In this document: positions 8,249 through 16,218 of the stretch, piece by piece
Numbering within the stretch: position 1 is the first letter of the stretch
Layout: every line of letters begins with the position of its first letter
Assembly: GCA_035293805.1 (NCBI GenBank)
Contig: DATGMD010000063.1
Span: 1-64,000 of the forward strand
From: JAJPHF01 sp035293805
Lineage (GTDB): Bacteria > Chloroflexota > UBA6077 > JAJPHF01
Reading direction: 5' to 3'
DNA length: 64,000 nucleotides
Program-made: the position numbers and the translations under genes
The notes under the pieces: generated by a model
Seen by the model: the letters and a program-made list of their open reading frames with translations, nothing else
Told to the model about the DNA's origin: nothing
Databases searched by the model: none

Positions 8249-10280
8249 TGGCCACCGCCTCCCGGGGCGGGGGCGCCGCGCGCAGGCCGGCGGCCAGCGG
8301 CCGCGCCTCCGGCCAGGCCGCGATGAGGGTCCCCAGCAAGAACAGCCAGCCTCCCGCCCACAGGCAGAACACCAGTGGGTTCACGAAGACGTGGAACGTC
8401 GCGCGGTTGTCCGTATCGACCTGGACGAGCACCACGTACACGTCGTCGAGCCACGGCCAGGTCGTGGAGATGGCGATGCCGCTGACCGGCTGCTGCTCCC
8501 AGTTCTGATACGCCCGCCGGTCCGGCTCCAGCGTCGTGATCGGCTGGCCCGACGGCCCCGCTAGCTCCAGCCGCGCCATCGCGGCCTGCATGCCCGGCTG
8601 CTGATAGCCCGATACGCCCGCCGACCGCAGCGTGTAGCGGCCGATCGTGGCCGACTCGCCAGCGCCCAGCGTGATCGTCCGCTCGAGCTGGTGCCCGGTG
8701 CCCAGCACGCCGATCGCGATGAGCACCATCGCCAGATGGACGACGTACCCGCCGTAGCGGCGCCGGTTCCGCGCCACCAGCGTGGCCAGCGCCGCCGGCA
8801 CGCTCTGGCCGCCGCGCTGCCGCGCCCGCACGCCGCGCCAGTACTCGACGGCCACCGTGGCCACCACGAACGCGCAGGCGCCCGCCCCGACGGCGGCCAG
8901 GCCCTGCTCCACCCCGAGCAGCAGCACCGCGAGGCCCACCAGGACGGCGATCACCGCCGGCCCGGCCAGGCTCCGCACGAGGCCGGGGCGCGACGTGTAA
9001 CGCCACGCCAGCAGCGGCCCGGCGCCCATCAGCACGAGCAGCGCCACGAGCAGCGGCCCGTTCACCTGCTGATAGAAGGGCGGCCCCACGGCCACCTTCG
9101 TGCCGCGCACCGCCTCGGACACGAGCGGGAACACCGTTCCCCAGAACACTGTCGCCGCCAGGCTCACCAGCAGCAGGTTGTTCAGCAAAAGGCTGCTCTC
9201 GCGCGACAGCAGGGCGTCGAAGGTGCCCTCGGCGCGCAGGCGCGGCAGCCGGTACACGAGCAGCGCCGTCGAGCCGATCAGCACGAGGCCCAGGAACCCA
9301 AAGAAGTACGGACCGATGCTGGACTGCGCGAAGGAATGGACCGAGGTGAGCACGCCGCTCCGCACGACGAAGGTCCCGAACACGGCCAGCGCGAACGTCA
9401 CGACCGCCAGCGCCAGCGACCAGACCTTCAACATGCCGCGGCGCTCCTGCACCATGATCGTGTGCAGGAACGCCGTCGCGGTCAGCCACGGCATCAGCGC
9501 GACGTTCTCCACCGGGTCCCAGCCCCAGTACCCGCCCCAGCCGAGCACGTGATACGCCCACCAGGCGCCCATCAGCAGCCCGCAGCCCTGGATCGTCCAG
9601 GCGAGCAGCATCCAACCCCGCACGGCGCGCAGCCAGTCGCGCCCCACGCGCCCGACGGCCAGCGCCGCGATGGCGAAGGCGAACGGCACCGAGAAGCTCA
9701 TGTACCCCGTCAGCAGCAGCGGCGGGTGGATCCGCATGCCGGGGTCCATGAGTAGCGGGTTCAGGCCGCGTCCGTCGGGCGGGATGAACGCCTGCCGCTC
9801 GAACGGGCTCGACACGAACCCCAGGATGAACAGGAAGAACACCTCGATGCCGAGCAGCACGGTGACGACGTAGGGCAGGAGCGCCGCCGCGCTGTCCGCG
9901 TCGCCGGCCGCCGCCACACGCGCCCGGATGCCTCCGTAGCGCAGCACCACGACCAGGCTCAACAGCGACAGCCCCCACGCCCATAGCAGCAAGGAGCCTT
10001 CCTGGCCGCCCCAGAAGCTCGTCACCAGTGCCGCGTCGGGCATCGCCCGGCTCGAGTGGTCGTAGACGTACCGCAGCTCGAAGTCGTGCGTCAGCAACGC
10101 GTAGACCAGGGTGCCCGCGGCGATCGTCAACAGCGCCGCCACCACAGCCACACCATTGCGGGCGCTGGTCACTAGCTCGGGGAGGCCGCGGCGCGCGCCC
10201 ACCACGCTCGCCACCGCGCCGTAGATCGCCACGGCGAACGCGAGAAGCAGTGCCAGGTTGCCGCCGTCGCCCGGCGTCAT
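8238..10280 (-). CDS. ccmF: Cytochrome c heme lyase subunit CcmF
   Basis: CcmF is the large polytopic heme lyase that attaches heme covalently to apocytochromes c. The 680-residue length and about 15 membrane helices fit the family. The WWD motif is clear (WGGYWGWDPVENVALMPWL), followed by TAFLHT with a conserved histidine. The N-terminal half contains HSSRAMPDAALVTSFWGGQEG, also typical. The C-terminal exported loop and last helix end in PPREAVASGA. The gene follows ccmE after 94 nt and overlaps ccmH by 11 nt. Confidence 0.95.
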   Translation of the reverse strand: MTPGDGGNLALLLAFAVAIYGAVASVVGARRGLPELVTSARNGVAVVAALLTIAAGTLVYALLTHDFELRYVYDHSSRAMPDAALVTSFWGGQEGSLLLWAWGLSLLSLVVVLRYGGIRARVAAAGDADSAAALLPYVVTVLLGIEVFFLFILGFVSSPFERQAFIPPDGRGLNPLLMDPGMRIHPPLLLTGYMSFSVPFAFAIAALAVGRVGRDWLRAVRGWMLLAWTIQGCGLLMGAWWAYHVLGWGGYWGWDPVENVALMPWLTATAFLHTIMVQERRGMLKVWSLALAVVTFALAVFGTFVVRSGVLTSVHSFAQSSIGPYFFGFLGLVLIGSTALLVYRLPRLRAEGTFDALLSRESSLLLNNLLLVSLAATVFWGTVFPLVSEAVRGTKVAVGPPFYQQVNGPLLVALLVLMGAGPLLAWRYTSRPGLVRSLAGPAVIAVLVGLAVLLLGVEQGLAAVGAGACAFVVATVAVEYWRGVRARQRGGQSVPAALATLVARNRRRYGGYVVHLAMVLIAIGVLGTGHQLERTITLGAGESATIGRYTLRSAGVSGYQQPGMQAAMARLELAGPSGQPITTLEPDRRAYQNWEQQPVSGIAISTTWPWLDDVYVVLVQVDTDNRATFHVFVNPLVFCLWAGGWLFLLGTLIAAWPEARPLAAGLRAAPPPREAVASGA

Positions 10281-10374
10281 GGGGCCGTCCTCTTGTCCGC
10301 GCCAGCCGCGCGGTCAGCGTGCCGGGCGGGGTCCGGCGAGATCCAGAATCGCTACTTGGTGGCGCGGCGTGCGC

Positions 10375-10878
10375 CTAGCGGCTCGTCCCCGTGTCGGCGG
10401 CTTCTAGCGCCGGGCCGTGTTTCACGATAATGTTGCGCGCCTCGAACACGCCGTCCGCGCCCAGACGGCCTTCCACGACCACGTCCTGGTACGCGCCCTC
10501 GGCGCGGTAGCCGAACAGATCGGGAATCGTCCCCGTGTGCTCCACGGGCAGCGACGCGGTCCCGTCGGTCAGCTCGAAGCGCAGGTGCGTGCGGTCGTGC
10601 TGGATCGAGCCGTCCACCACCGCGCCCGCCAGGCGCACCGTCTGGCCGCTAGCCGCCGACCCACGCGCCAGCAGCTCGCTCGCGGTCACGTAGTAGACGG
10701 CGTTGCTCTGCAGACTCGTCACAACGAGGAAGACGATCGCCGCGACGAGCAGCCCGCCGCCGATCAGCAGCTTCGGCGGCACGGGCCACGCCCCGGCCCC
10801 CCGCGCCCGGTGCTGCCCCAAGCCCGCCGCCGGCGGTAGCGGTTGCGTCCGTGGGTCGTGGCCCGCCTCAGTTGCCAT
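10375..10878 (-). CDS. ccmE: Heme chaperone CcmE with a non-canonical heme-binding motif
   Basis: CcmE carries heme covalently from CcmC to CcmF. The protein has 167 residues: a hydrophilic cytoplasmic N terminus, one membrane anchor (LLIGGGLLVAAIVFLVV) and an exported OB-fold domain with YYVTASELLARG, VRLAGAVVDGS and HTGTIPDLFGYRAEGAYQDVV. The heme-attachment region reads ARNIIVKHGPALEA. The histidine is present but the usual HxxxY tyrosine is absent, as is the long Pro-rich tail. The gene overlaps the upstream CopD-like gene by 11 nt. Confidence 0.9.
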   Translation of the reverse strand: MATEAGHDPRTQPLPPAAGLGQHRARGAGAWPVPPKLLIGGGLLVAAIVFLVVTSLQSNAVYYVTASELLARGSAASGQTVRLAGAVVDGSIQHDRTHLRFELTDGTASLPVEHTGTIPDLFGYRAEGAYQDVVVEGRLGADGVFEARNIIVKHGPALEAADTGTSR

Positions 10879-11479
10879 CGCGCGCCACCGCTCCGCTCAC
10901 GGCGCCCGTCCCCATTTGACCGTAACTCGCTGCTCCAGTATAGCCCAACGGCCGCCGTCCGGGCCTGGGAATCGGCCACGCCGCGCCCCGCGTCAGCGCC
11001 CCGCCGGCCGCGCCTCCGCCGGCGTCCGGATAGCCGGCCCGCGCGGCCGCCTCGTACGCGCTGGTCAGCAACGAGCCTAGCACGAATGCCGCCAGCCCTA
11101 GCCCCAGCAGCAGCCGTTCGCGGCGGCCGCGCGTCAGCCATGCGCGGCGCGAGGCGGCCCCCGCGGCCGGCTCCGCCGCGGGCGGCACCAGCCCCAGCAG
11201 GCCCATGGCCGCCACGCAGGCCAGCTTCACGCCCAGCAACCCCACGTACAGGCTGCTCGCGCCGCTGGGGTCGGCGAGCCGATCGAGCATCAGCACGGCG
11301 CCCGTGATGACGAGCGCCCAGAGCGACGTCTGCGCCACCGCCCGGGGCGACCAACCGCCCGCCCCGCGCGCCGCGTTGAGCAGCGCGGGGTTCCAGACGC
11401 CCACCAGCGCCAGGCCCAGCCATACCGCCGCCGTCAGCCCGTGCGCCGCGCGCAGGAGCGCCAGCAGCACGTCGCCCAT
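10868..11479 (-). CDS. CopD-like multi-pass membrane protein
   Basis: This is a 203-residue membrane protein with about four helices and a hydrophilic Gly/Arg-rich tail of 50 residues. The start LLALLRAAHGLTAAVWLG, with a histidine in the first helix, and a later GVKLACVAAMG segment resemble CopD and related heme or copper membrane domains. It overlaps ccmE by 11 nt and follows ccmG, so it is probably part of the maturation operon. It may supply copper or heme across the membrane, or act as a structural partner; this is inference. Confidence 0.7.
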   Translation of the reverse strand: MGDVLLALLRAAHGLTAAVWLGLALVGVWNPALLNAARGAGGWSPRAVAQTSLWALVITGAVLMLDRLADPSGASSLYVGLLGVKLACVAAMGLLGLVPPAAEPAAGAASRRAWLTRGRRERLLLGLGLAAFVLGSLLTSAYEAAARAGYPDAGGGAAGGALTRGAAWPIPRPGRRPLGYTGAASYGQMGTGAVSGAVARDGN

Positions 11480-11483
11480 CGGC

Positions 11484-11568
11484 GCGCGTCAGCCGTCGGC
11501 GAGCAGCGCCAGCCACACGCCAGCGTGCGGCGCCGGCAACTGACGGCTGACCGCTGATGGCTGACCGC
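11484..11568. repeat. Dispersed GTCAGC/GCTGAC hairpin repeat, copy 1
   Basis: GTCAGCCGTC near the left end faces TGACGGCTGACCGCTGATGG on the right, so the element can fold into a long imperfect hairpin. It abuts the ccmG stop codon. Related elements lie at the four gene junctions near 18.6, 20.2, 25.4 and 26.8 kb. Confidence 0.6.
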
Positions 11569-12195
11569 TCACGACAGCAGTTCTTCGACAGCGGCGCGCA
11601 GGGCCCGCTCGGTAACCGGCCCGATGAACTTGCGGACCAGCTGTCCTTGGCGGTCGACGAAGTACGTCTCGGGCAGCCCAGTCACGCCAAATTCGATCGC
11701 CGCGCTCCCGCCGGCGTCCAGCCCATTCGCGTACGAGACCCCAAACTCGTCCAGAAACGCCCGCGCCTTGTCGTCGCTGTCCCAGACGTTCACCCCGACG
11801 AACGCCACGCCCTGCGGCCCGTACTCCTGGGCGAACTGCTCCAGCACGTTGGCCTCGTCGCGGCACGGCTGGCACCATGACGCCCAGAAGTTCACTACCA
11901 CCGGCCGGCCCGCCAGGTCCGCCAGCCGCGTCACGCGCGCCCCGTCGCCGCTCGCCGCGGCCGGTGCCGCGGTCCCGAGCGTGCCGTCCTGATTGGGGAA
12001 CAGCGCCACGCGTAGCTCGGGCGCGGGCCGCGTCTTCAGGGGAATGGCCCGCGCTTCCCAGTTGGTCCGCGCTGGCCCGCCGGCCGCCGCGTTGATCGTA
12101 TCGGGCGCGGAGACTCGAAAGACGCCCCAGGCCAGCAGGGCCAGGAGCCCGAGCAGCCCCACCCAGACCCCTCCGATGACCAGCCGGCGCAGCAT
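11569..12195 (-). CDS. ccmG: Membrane-anchored thioredoxin-like protein CcmG/ResA/TlpA
   Basis: This protein reduces the apocytochrome c thiols or the CcmH disulfide on the outer face of the membrane. It has 208 residues: a membrane anchor at 8-28, a linker, then a TlpA/AhpC-type thioredoxin domain with VVNFWASWCQPCRDEANV (CxxC) and a cis-proline region GVTGLPETYFVDRQG. The C terminus, ERALRAAVEELLS, is the usual amphipathic helix. It is the first gene of the minus-strand maturation operon, and the CopD-like gene follows after about 90 nt containing a hairpin repeat. Confidence 0.9.
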   Translation of the reverse strand: MLRRLVIGGVWVGLLGLLALLAWGVFRVSAPDTINAAAGGPARTNWEARAIPLKTRPAPELRVALFPNQDGTLGTAAPAAASGDGARVTRLADLAGRPVVVNFWASWCQPCRDEANVLEQFAQEYGPQGVAFVGVNVWDSDDKARAFLDEFGVSYANGLDAGGSAAIEFGVTGLPETYFVDRQGQLVRKFIGPVTERALRAAVEELLS

Positions 12196-12380
12196 GCCTA
12201 CCTCCGTCCCATTCTAGCCCAGGCCCGCTGCCTTCGTCGCCGGTTTGCCCTACCGTGGCGGCGTTCCGGGTACGGCGGTCTCCCCACGGGCGCGTCCCGC
12301 TGTTCGCGCGCCGGCCTTGGCCGGTACGGTTCCTGCGTTGCCCTTCTCGGGACACCAATCTGGGGAGAGGTACGTTGAGC

Positions 12381-12572
12381 GTGTCGAAGCGTGTTTTCCA
12401 ACAGCTGGCCCGTGCCCTGGACGCCGTCCAGCACGAGCTGCACCTACTGGAGGAAGATCTAGGTCTCTGCGCCGACTGCGGCGACCATCCGCCCTTGCCG
12501 CTGAAGCAGCGACGCTGGCAGCCAGCGCCGGTCCGTGCCAGGGCGGCCGTCGATCGCCGCCGCGTCGCCTAG
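12381..12572 (+). CDS. Small hypothetical protein with a CxxC motif
   Basis: A possible 63-residue protein starts at a GTG with GGGGAGAGG ten nt upstream; a TTG at 12375 is an alternative. The N-terminal half is a plausible amphipathic helix (RVFQQLARALDAVQHELHLL) followed by CADCGDHPP. The C-terminal 25 residues are Arg/Ala-rich and look unstructured. It is divergent from ccmG. I do not recognise a family; the ribosome binding site and helix are the only support. Confidence 0.4.
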   Translation: MSKRVFQQLARALDAVQHELHLLEEDLGLCADCGDHPPLPLKQRRWQPAPVRARAAVDRRRVA

Positions 12573-12601
12573 CGGCCCTTCGGCGCCTGGCGGCGCCCGG
12601 T

Positions 12602-13159
12602 CTACGCGGACGGCTCGTTCCCGGGCGGCGGCTCCGCCGCCCCGGCAGGCCCGCCGGCCGCGGCGGGCTCGGCCGGCTCCTCGGCCGGCCCCCACGTCTC
12701 GCCAATCCCATAGCCCACCTCGAGCGCCGCGCGCAGCGCGTCCCGCTCGAACGCCGGGGGAAACGCGCCCAGCACCATCACCCGCGCCCGGCCGCCAGGC
12801 AGTGGCGGCCCCTGCGCGACGAGCACCACCACGTTCTCCTCGGGCGCGCGCACGAGCTGCAGCGTGCAGCGCCAGCCGGATGCGTTCGCCCACCCGGCGA
12901 AGCGCCCCTCGATCTCCCCCGCGCCAGGGCCCCAGAAGCTGCCCACGCCGACGCCCCGTTCGGCCCCGAACGCCTGTAGGACGGCGTCGATCGCCTCCCA
13001 CACGTCTGGGCTGGGCGCCGCACCCGCCTCCCCGGTCGCCGCTGGCCCCGCCTCATTCCCGGGCGTCTCGCTGGCGGCCGCGTCTGCCGCTGTGCTGCTC
13101 ACCTCCGCACCGCCGCCGGAGGGCTCTGCTGCCGTCTCGCGCTGCTCTTGCTCAGCCAT
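12602..13159 (-). CDS. Hypothetical protein with low-complexity ends
   Basis: I do not recognise this 185-residue protein. A folded core lies at about residues 50-155, with DVWEAIDAVLQAFGAERGVG, SGWRCTLQLVRAPEENVVVL and a VMVLGAFPPAFERDALRAAL segment. It is flanked by Ala/Glu/Gly/Pro-rich tails of about 50 and 30 residues. No signal peptide or membrane helix is visible, so it is probably cytoplasmic. The frame was chosen because only this strand gives an ordered mix of hydrophobic and charged residues. It is divergent from the CNNM-family gene. Confidence 0.55.
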   Translation of the reverse strand: MAEQEQRETAAEPSGGGAEVSSTAADAAASETPGNEAGPAATGEAGAAPSPDVWEAIDAVLQAFGAERGVGVGSFWGPGAGEIEGRFAGWANASGWRCTLQLVRAPEENVVVLVAQGPPLPGGRARVMVLGAFPPAFERDALRAALEVGYGIGETWGPAEEPAEPAAAGGPAGAAEPPPGNEPSA

Positions 13160-13466
13160 CCCCGTCTCGTCTCAATTTCCCGCGTTGATCCGGGCTGCTG
13201 TCGCGCTCCGCCCGCCGCCCCGCGCGCCCCGCCGACACGCAGGCGGAGCGGCGACCGCGTCCGGCGTGGAGTATACAATTCTGGCAAGCCGAACGGCCCG
13301 GGCCGGCCGCCGGCCGGCACGCAACCTGCCTGCGCGTTCCGTAACCGCGGCCGCGCGAGGGGGCCGCGCAGGCGTTCCGCCGGCCAAGGCCCCGGACCGC
13401 CGCAACGCGACGCCGCGCCTGGCCTGTCGGACCTGACGAGCTGGACCGGCTGGAGAGCAGACGCCC
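13160..13466. other. Divergent intergenic region, 307 bp
   Basis: It separates the hypothetical gene from the CNNM-family gene. GTATACAATT near 13271-13280 could supply a -10 element on the plus strand, but there is no convincing -35 partner. No repeat or RNA gene is seen. Confidence 0.35.
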
Positions 13467-14804
13467 ATGGACGCGCTACCCAGTCTACTCGGCGTGCTGG
13501 TCGTGGTGCTGGCCAACGGCTTTTTCGTGGCGAGCGAGTTCGCCCTCGTCACGGTCCGGCGCAGCCGTCTGGAGCAGCGTATCGCCGAGGGCAGCACGGC
13601 CGCTCGCCTGGTGCGCGACGCGCAGGAACACCTCGACACGTATATTGCCGCCGTCCAGCTCGGCGTGACGATGGCCAGCCTGGCGCTCGGCTGGCTCGGC
13701 GAGCCCGCCGTGGCCGTGCTGCTGGAGCCCGTCCTCGCCGCGGTCCCCTTCCCGTCGCCCACCGTCCGCGACTTCGCCACGCACACCGTGTCGGCCGTGC
13801 TCGCCTTTGCCGTCATCACGACCTTCCATATCGTGTTCGGCGAGCTGGTGCCCAAGAGCGTCGCGCTCCAGCGGACCGAGGCCGTGGCCTACTTCGTCGT
13901 CCGGCCGATGGGCCTCTTCCGCTGGGTCTTCGGCATCCCCATCAACCTGCTGAAGGGCCTCGGCAACCTGGTGCTGCGCCTCATCGGCCTGCAGCCCGTA
14001 GGCGGCGAGGAATTGGTCCATTCGGTCGACGAGCTGCGCGTCCTGGTGGCCGGCAGCAGCGAGGCGGGCGTCCTCGACGAGACCGAGGCCGAGATCGTCG
14101 GCCGCGTGCTCGGCTTCCACGAGCTGTCGGTCCGCGAGGTGATGATCCCCCGCACCGAGCTGCAAGCGATCCCCGTCACGGCTAGCCTCGCCGAGGTGAT
14201 GCACCTGGCCGCCACCAGCGGCCACTCCCGCTTCCCCGTCTATGAGGGCGACCTCGACCACGTCGTCGGCGTGCTGTACCTCAAAGACCTCTTTCCTGTG
14301 CTAGAGCACGGCATCCCCGCGCGCTTCGATCTCCGCCGCGTCGTGCGCCAGGTGCCCGTCGTCCCCGACAGCCTCCCCGTGGACACGCTGCTGGTCCAGC
14401 TGCAGCGCGAGCGCCGCCGCCTGGCGGTCGTCGTCGACGAGTTCGGCGGCATCGCGGGGCTGGTGACGCTCCAAGACGTGTTCGAGCGTATCGTCGGCCA
14501 GTTCGGCGATGAATACGAGGCCGTGCAGCCGGCGGTCGTGCCGCTGCCCGACGGGTCGCTGCTGATCGACGGCCTGGCGCGCATTGAAGATGTCGCCAAA
14601 CAGGTCGGCCTGGCCGTAAACCCCGAAGACACCCAGGAAGTGGAGACGATGGGCGGGCTGATGATGCTGCGCCTCGGGCGCCTGCCCACGGTCGGCGACG
14701 AAGTCCACGTCGACGGCACAGTGCTGCGGGTGGAGCAGATGGACGGCCGCCGCGTCGCCCGCCTCCGCCTCCTGCCCAGTCGGCCGCAGGTGGCCGCGGA
14801 CTAG
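13467..14804 (+). CDS. CNNM/CorC/HlyC-family membrane protein with CBS domains
   Basis: A 445-residue protein of the hemolysin C/CorC (UPF0053) family, linked to magnesium or divalent cation efflux. The DUF21 membrane domain covers about residues 1-190 and includes the conserved NGFFVASEFALVTVRRSRLE and the FHIVFGELVPKS signature. Two CBS modules follow (MIPRTELQAIPV and VVVDEFGGIAGLVTLQDVFE). A C-terminal CorC_HlyC domain ends with DEVHVDGTVLRVEQMDGRRV. All three domains are complete and the length is normal. It stands alone on the plus strand. Its ion is not shown by sequence. Confidence 0.92.
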   Translation: MDALPSLLGVLVVVLANGFFVASEFALVTVRRSRLEQRIAEGSTAARLVRDAQEHLDTYIAAVQLGVTMASLALGWLGEPAVAVLLEPVLAAVPFPSPTVRDFATHTVSAVLAFAVITTFHIVFGELVPKSVALQRTEAVAYFVVRPMGLFRWVFGIPINLLKGLGNLVLRLIGLQPVGGEELVHSVDELRVLVAGSSEAGVLDETEAEIVGRVLGFHELSVREVMIPRTELQAIPVTASLAEVMHLAATSGHSRFPVYEGDLDHVVGVLYLKDLFPVLEHGIPARFDLRRVVRQVPVVPDSLPVDTLLVQLQRERRRLAVVVDEFGGIAGLVTLQDVFERIVGQFGDEYEAVQPAVVPLPDGSLLIDGLARIEDVAKQVGLAVNPEDTQEVETMGGLMMLRLGRLPTVGDEVHVDGTVLRVEQMDGRRVARLRLLPSRPQVAAD

Positions 14805-14822
14805 GCCGCTGCGCCCTCCCCG

Positions 14823-15926
14823 CTAGTGGGCCGCCACCGGGGCCGCCCCGGCCACCGCCCGCACGGCGTCGGCGGCGGCCTCCACGTCAGCCGCGCCAAT
14901 GTGGCGGTGTGTGACCATCCGGATCGTCCATTCGTCGCGCGCGCCGGCCAGCACCCCGCGCTCCCGCAACCGCGCCGCGAACGCCGGGGCCGGGATCCCG
15001 CTGGGCCGTGTGCGGAAGTTCACGATGTTCGTCTGCACCGTGTCCAGCTCGACCGCCACGCCCGGCACCGTCGCCAGGCGCTCCGCCAATAGCCACGCGT
15101 GTCGATGGTCCTCGGCCAGGCGGTCCACCATCTGCTCCAGCGCGACCAGCCCGGCGGCCGCGAGGATGCCGGCCTGCCGCATTCCCCCGCCCAGCAGCTT
15201 GCGCGCCCGCCGCGCCGCCGCGATGAACGCCCGGCTGCCCACCAGCACCGAGCCAACCGGCGCGCTCAATCCCTTGGAGAGCGAGAACATCGCCGAGTCG
15301 GCGTCGGCTACCAGCGCGGCCGCGTCCACGCCCAGGGCGAGCGCGGCGTTGAAGATCCGCGCGCCGTCCACGTGGACCGGCACGCCGGCCGAGTGGGCCA
15401 CGGCGCACACCGCGCGCATCGTCTCCAGCGGGATTACCGTGCCGCCGGCCCGATTGTGCGTGTTCTCGAGGCAGACCAGTCCCGTCCGCGGGAAGTGTAC
15501 GTCCTCGCTGCGAATCGCCGCCGCCACCTCGGCCGGGTCCAGCGCCCCATGCTGCCCCCGCAGCGTGCGCGGCATCAGCGACCCCGCGACCGCCATCCCG
15601 GCCGCCTCATAGTAGAAGATGTGCGACTCGGCCTCCAGAATGACCTCGTCGCCGCGCCGCGTGTGCGCCATCAGCGCGGCCAGGTTCGCCATCGTCCCCG
15701 ACGGCAGCAGCAGCCCCGCCTCTTTGCCCAGGCGCGCGGCGGCCGCCTCTTCCAGCCGGCGCACGGTCGGGTCCTCGCCCATCACGTCGTCGCCCACCGG
15801 CGCGCTCGCGATGGCCGCGTACATCTCCGCGGTCGGCCGCGTCACCGTGTCGCTGCGCAGGTCCACGGCGGGCTGCCGGGGCGCCGCTTGCTGCGCGCCG
15901 GCTGACGGGGCTTCCCGAGTAGCCAT
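14823..15926 (-). CDS. ltaE: Low-specificity L-threonine aldolase
   Basis: A PLP-dependent fold type I enzyme that cleaves threonine or allo-threonine to glycine and acetaldehyde in the cytoplasm. The 367-residue protein starts, after a short variable N terminus, with VDLRSDTVTRPT, a family hallmark. The PLP lysine is in MFSLSKGLSAPVGSVLVG. The PVHVDGARIFNAALAL segment holds the aspartate and arginine that contact PLP. GGAGAG lies 5 nt upstream of the ATG. It converges with the CNNM-family gene, with only 18 nt between the stop codons. Confidence 0.92.
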   Translation of the reverse strand: MATREAPSAGAQQAAPRQPAVDLRSDTVTRPTAEMYAAIASAPVGDDVMGEDPTVRRLEEAAAARLGKEAGLLLPSGTMANLAALMAHTRRGDEVILEAESHIFYYEAAGMAVAGSLMPRTLRGQHGALDPAEVAAAIRSEDVHFPRTGLVCLENTHNRAGGTVIPLETMRAVCAVAHSAGVPVHVDGARIFNAALALGVDAAALVADADSAMFSLSKGLSAPVGSVLVGSRAFIAAARRARKLLGGGMRQAGILAAAGLVALEQMVDRLAEDHRHAWLLAERLATVPGVAVELDTVQTNIVNFRTRPSGIPAPAFAARLRERGVLAGARDEWTIRMVTHRHIGAADVEAAADAVRAVAGAAPVAAH

Positions 15927-16017
15927 CAGTTCTCTCCGTTGCCTAAAGCGGGTTTCACCGGCCTTGCGCTATGAGGCAGAGCGTCGGCTCGTCCCCTACG
16001 CCCGGCCGGCGCCGCCT

Positions 16018-16139
16018 GGATCACTCATCCCGGCGAAGCAGACGTAGGGCAGGCCCGGGGCGCCCCACCGCGCGCGCTGTCGTAATGAGGATCACTCATC
16101 CCGGCGTAGCAGACGTAGGGCAGGGGCTCGTCCCCTGCC
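16018..16139. repeat. Two 36-bp direct repeats ending in a CTCGT-loop hairpin
   Basis: A unit beginning GGATCACTCATCCCGGCG occurs at 16018-16053 and again at about 16089-16124 with one mismatch. The second copy runs into GGCAGGGG-CTCGT-CCCCTGCC, a perfect 8-bp hairpin. The region lies between the divergently read threonine aldolase promoter side and the end of the cysteine ligase gene. The hairpin belongs to a family seen at several other intergenic sites. Confidence 0.75.
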
Positions 16140-16218
16140 GCCCCGCCGGCTCTGCTCGGCCCGATCATCCTGAAAACCGCTGTAGTCGCGCCGCCCGTCA
16201 GCACGCAGCACTCGGCAC

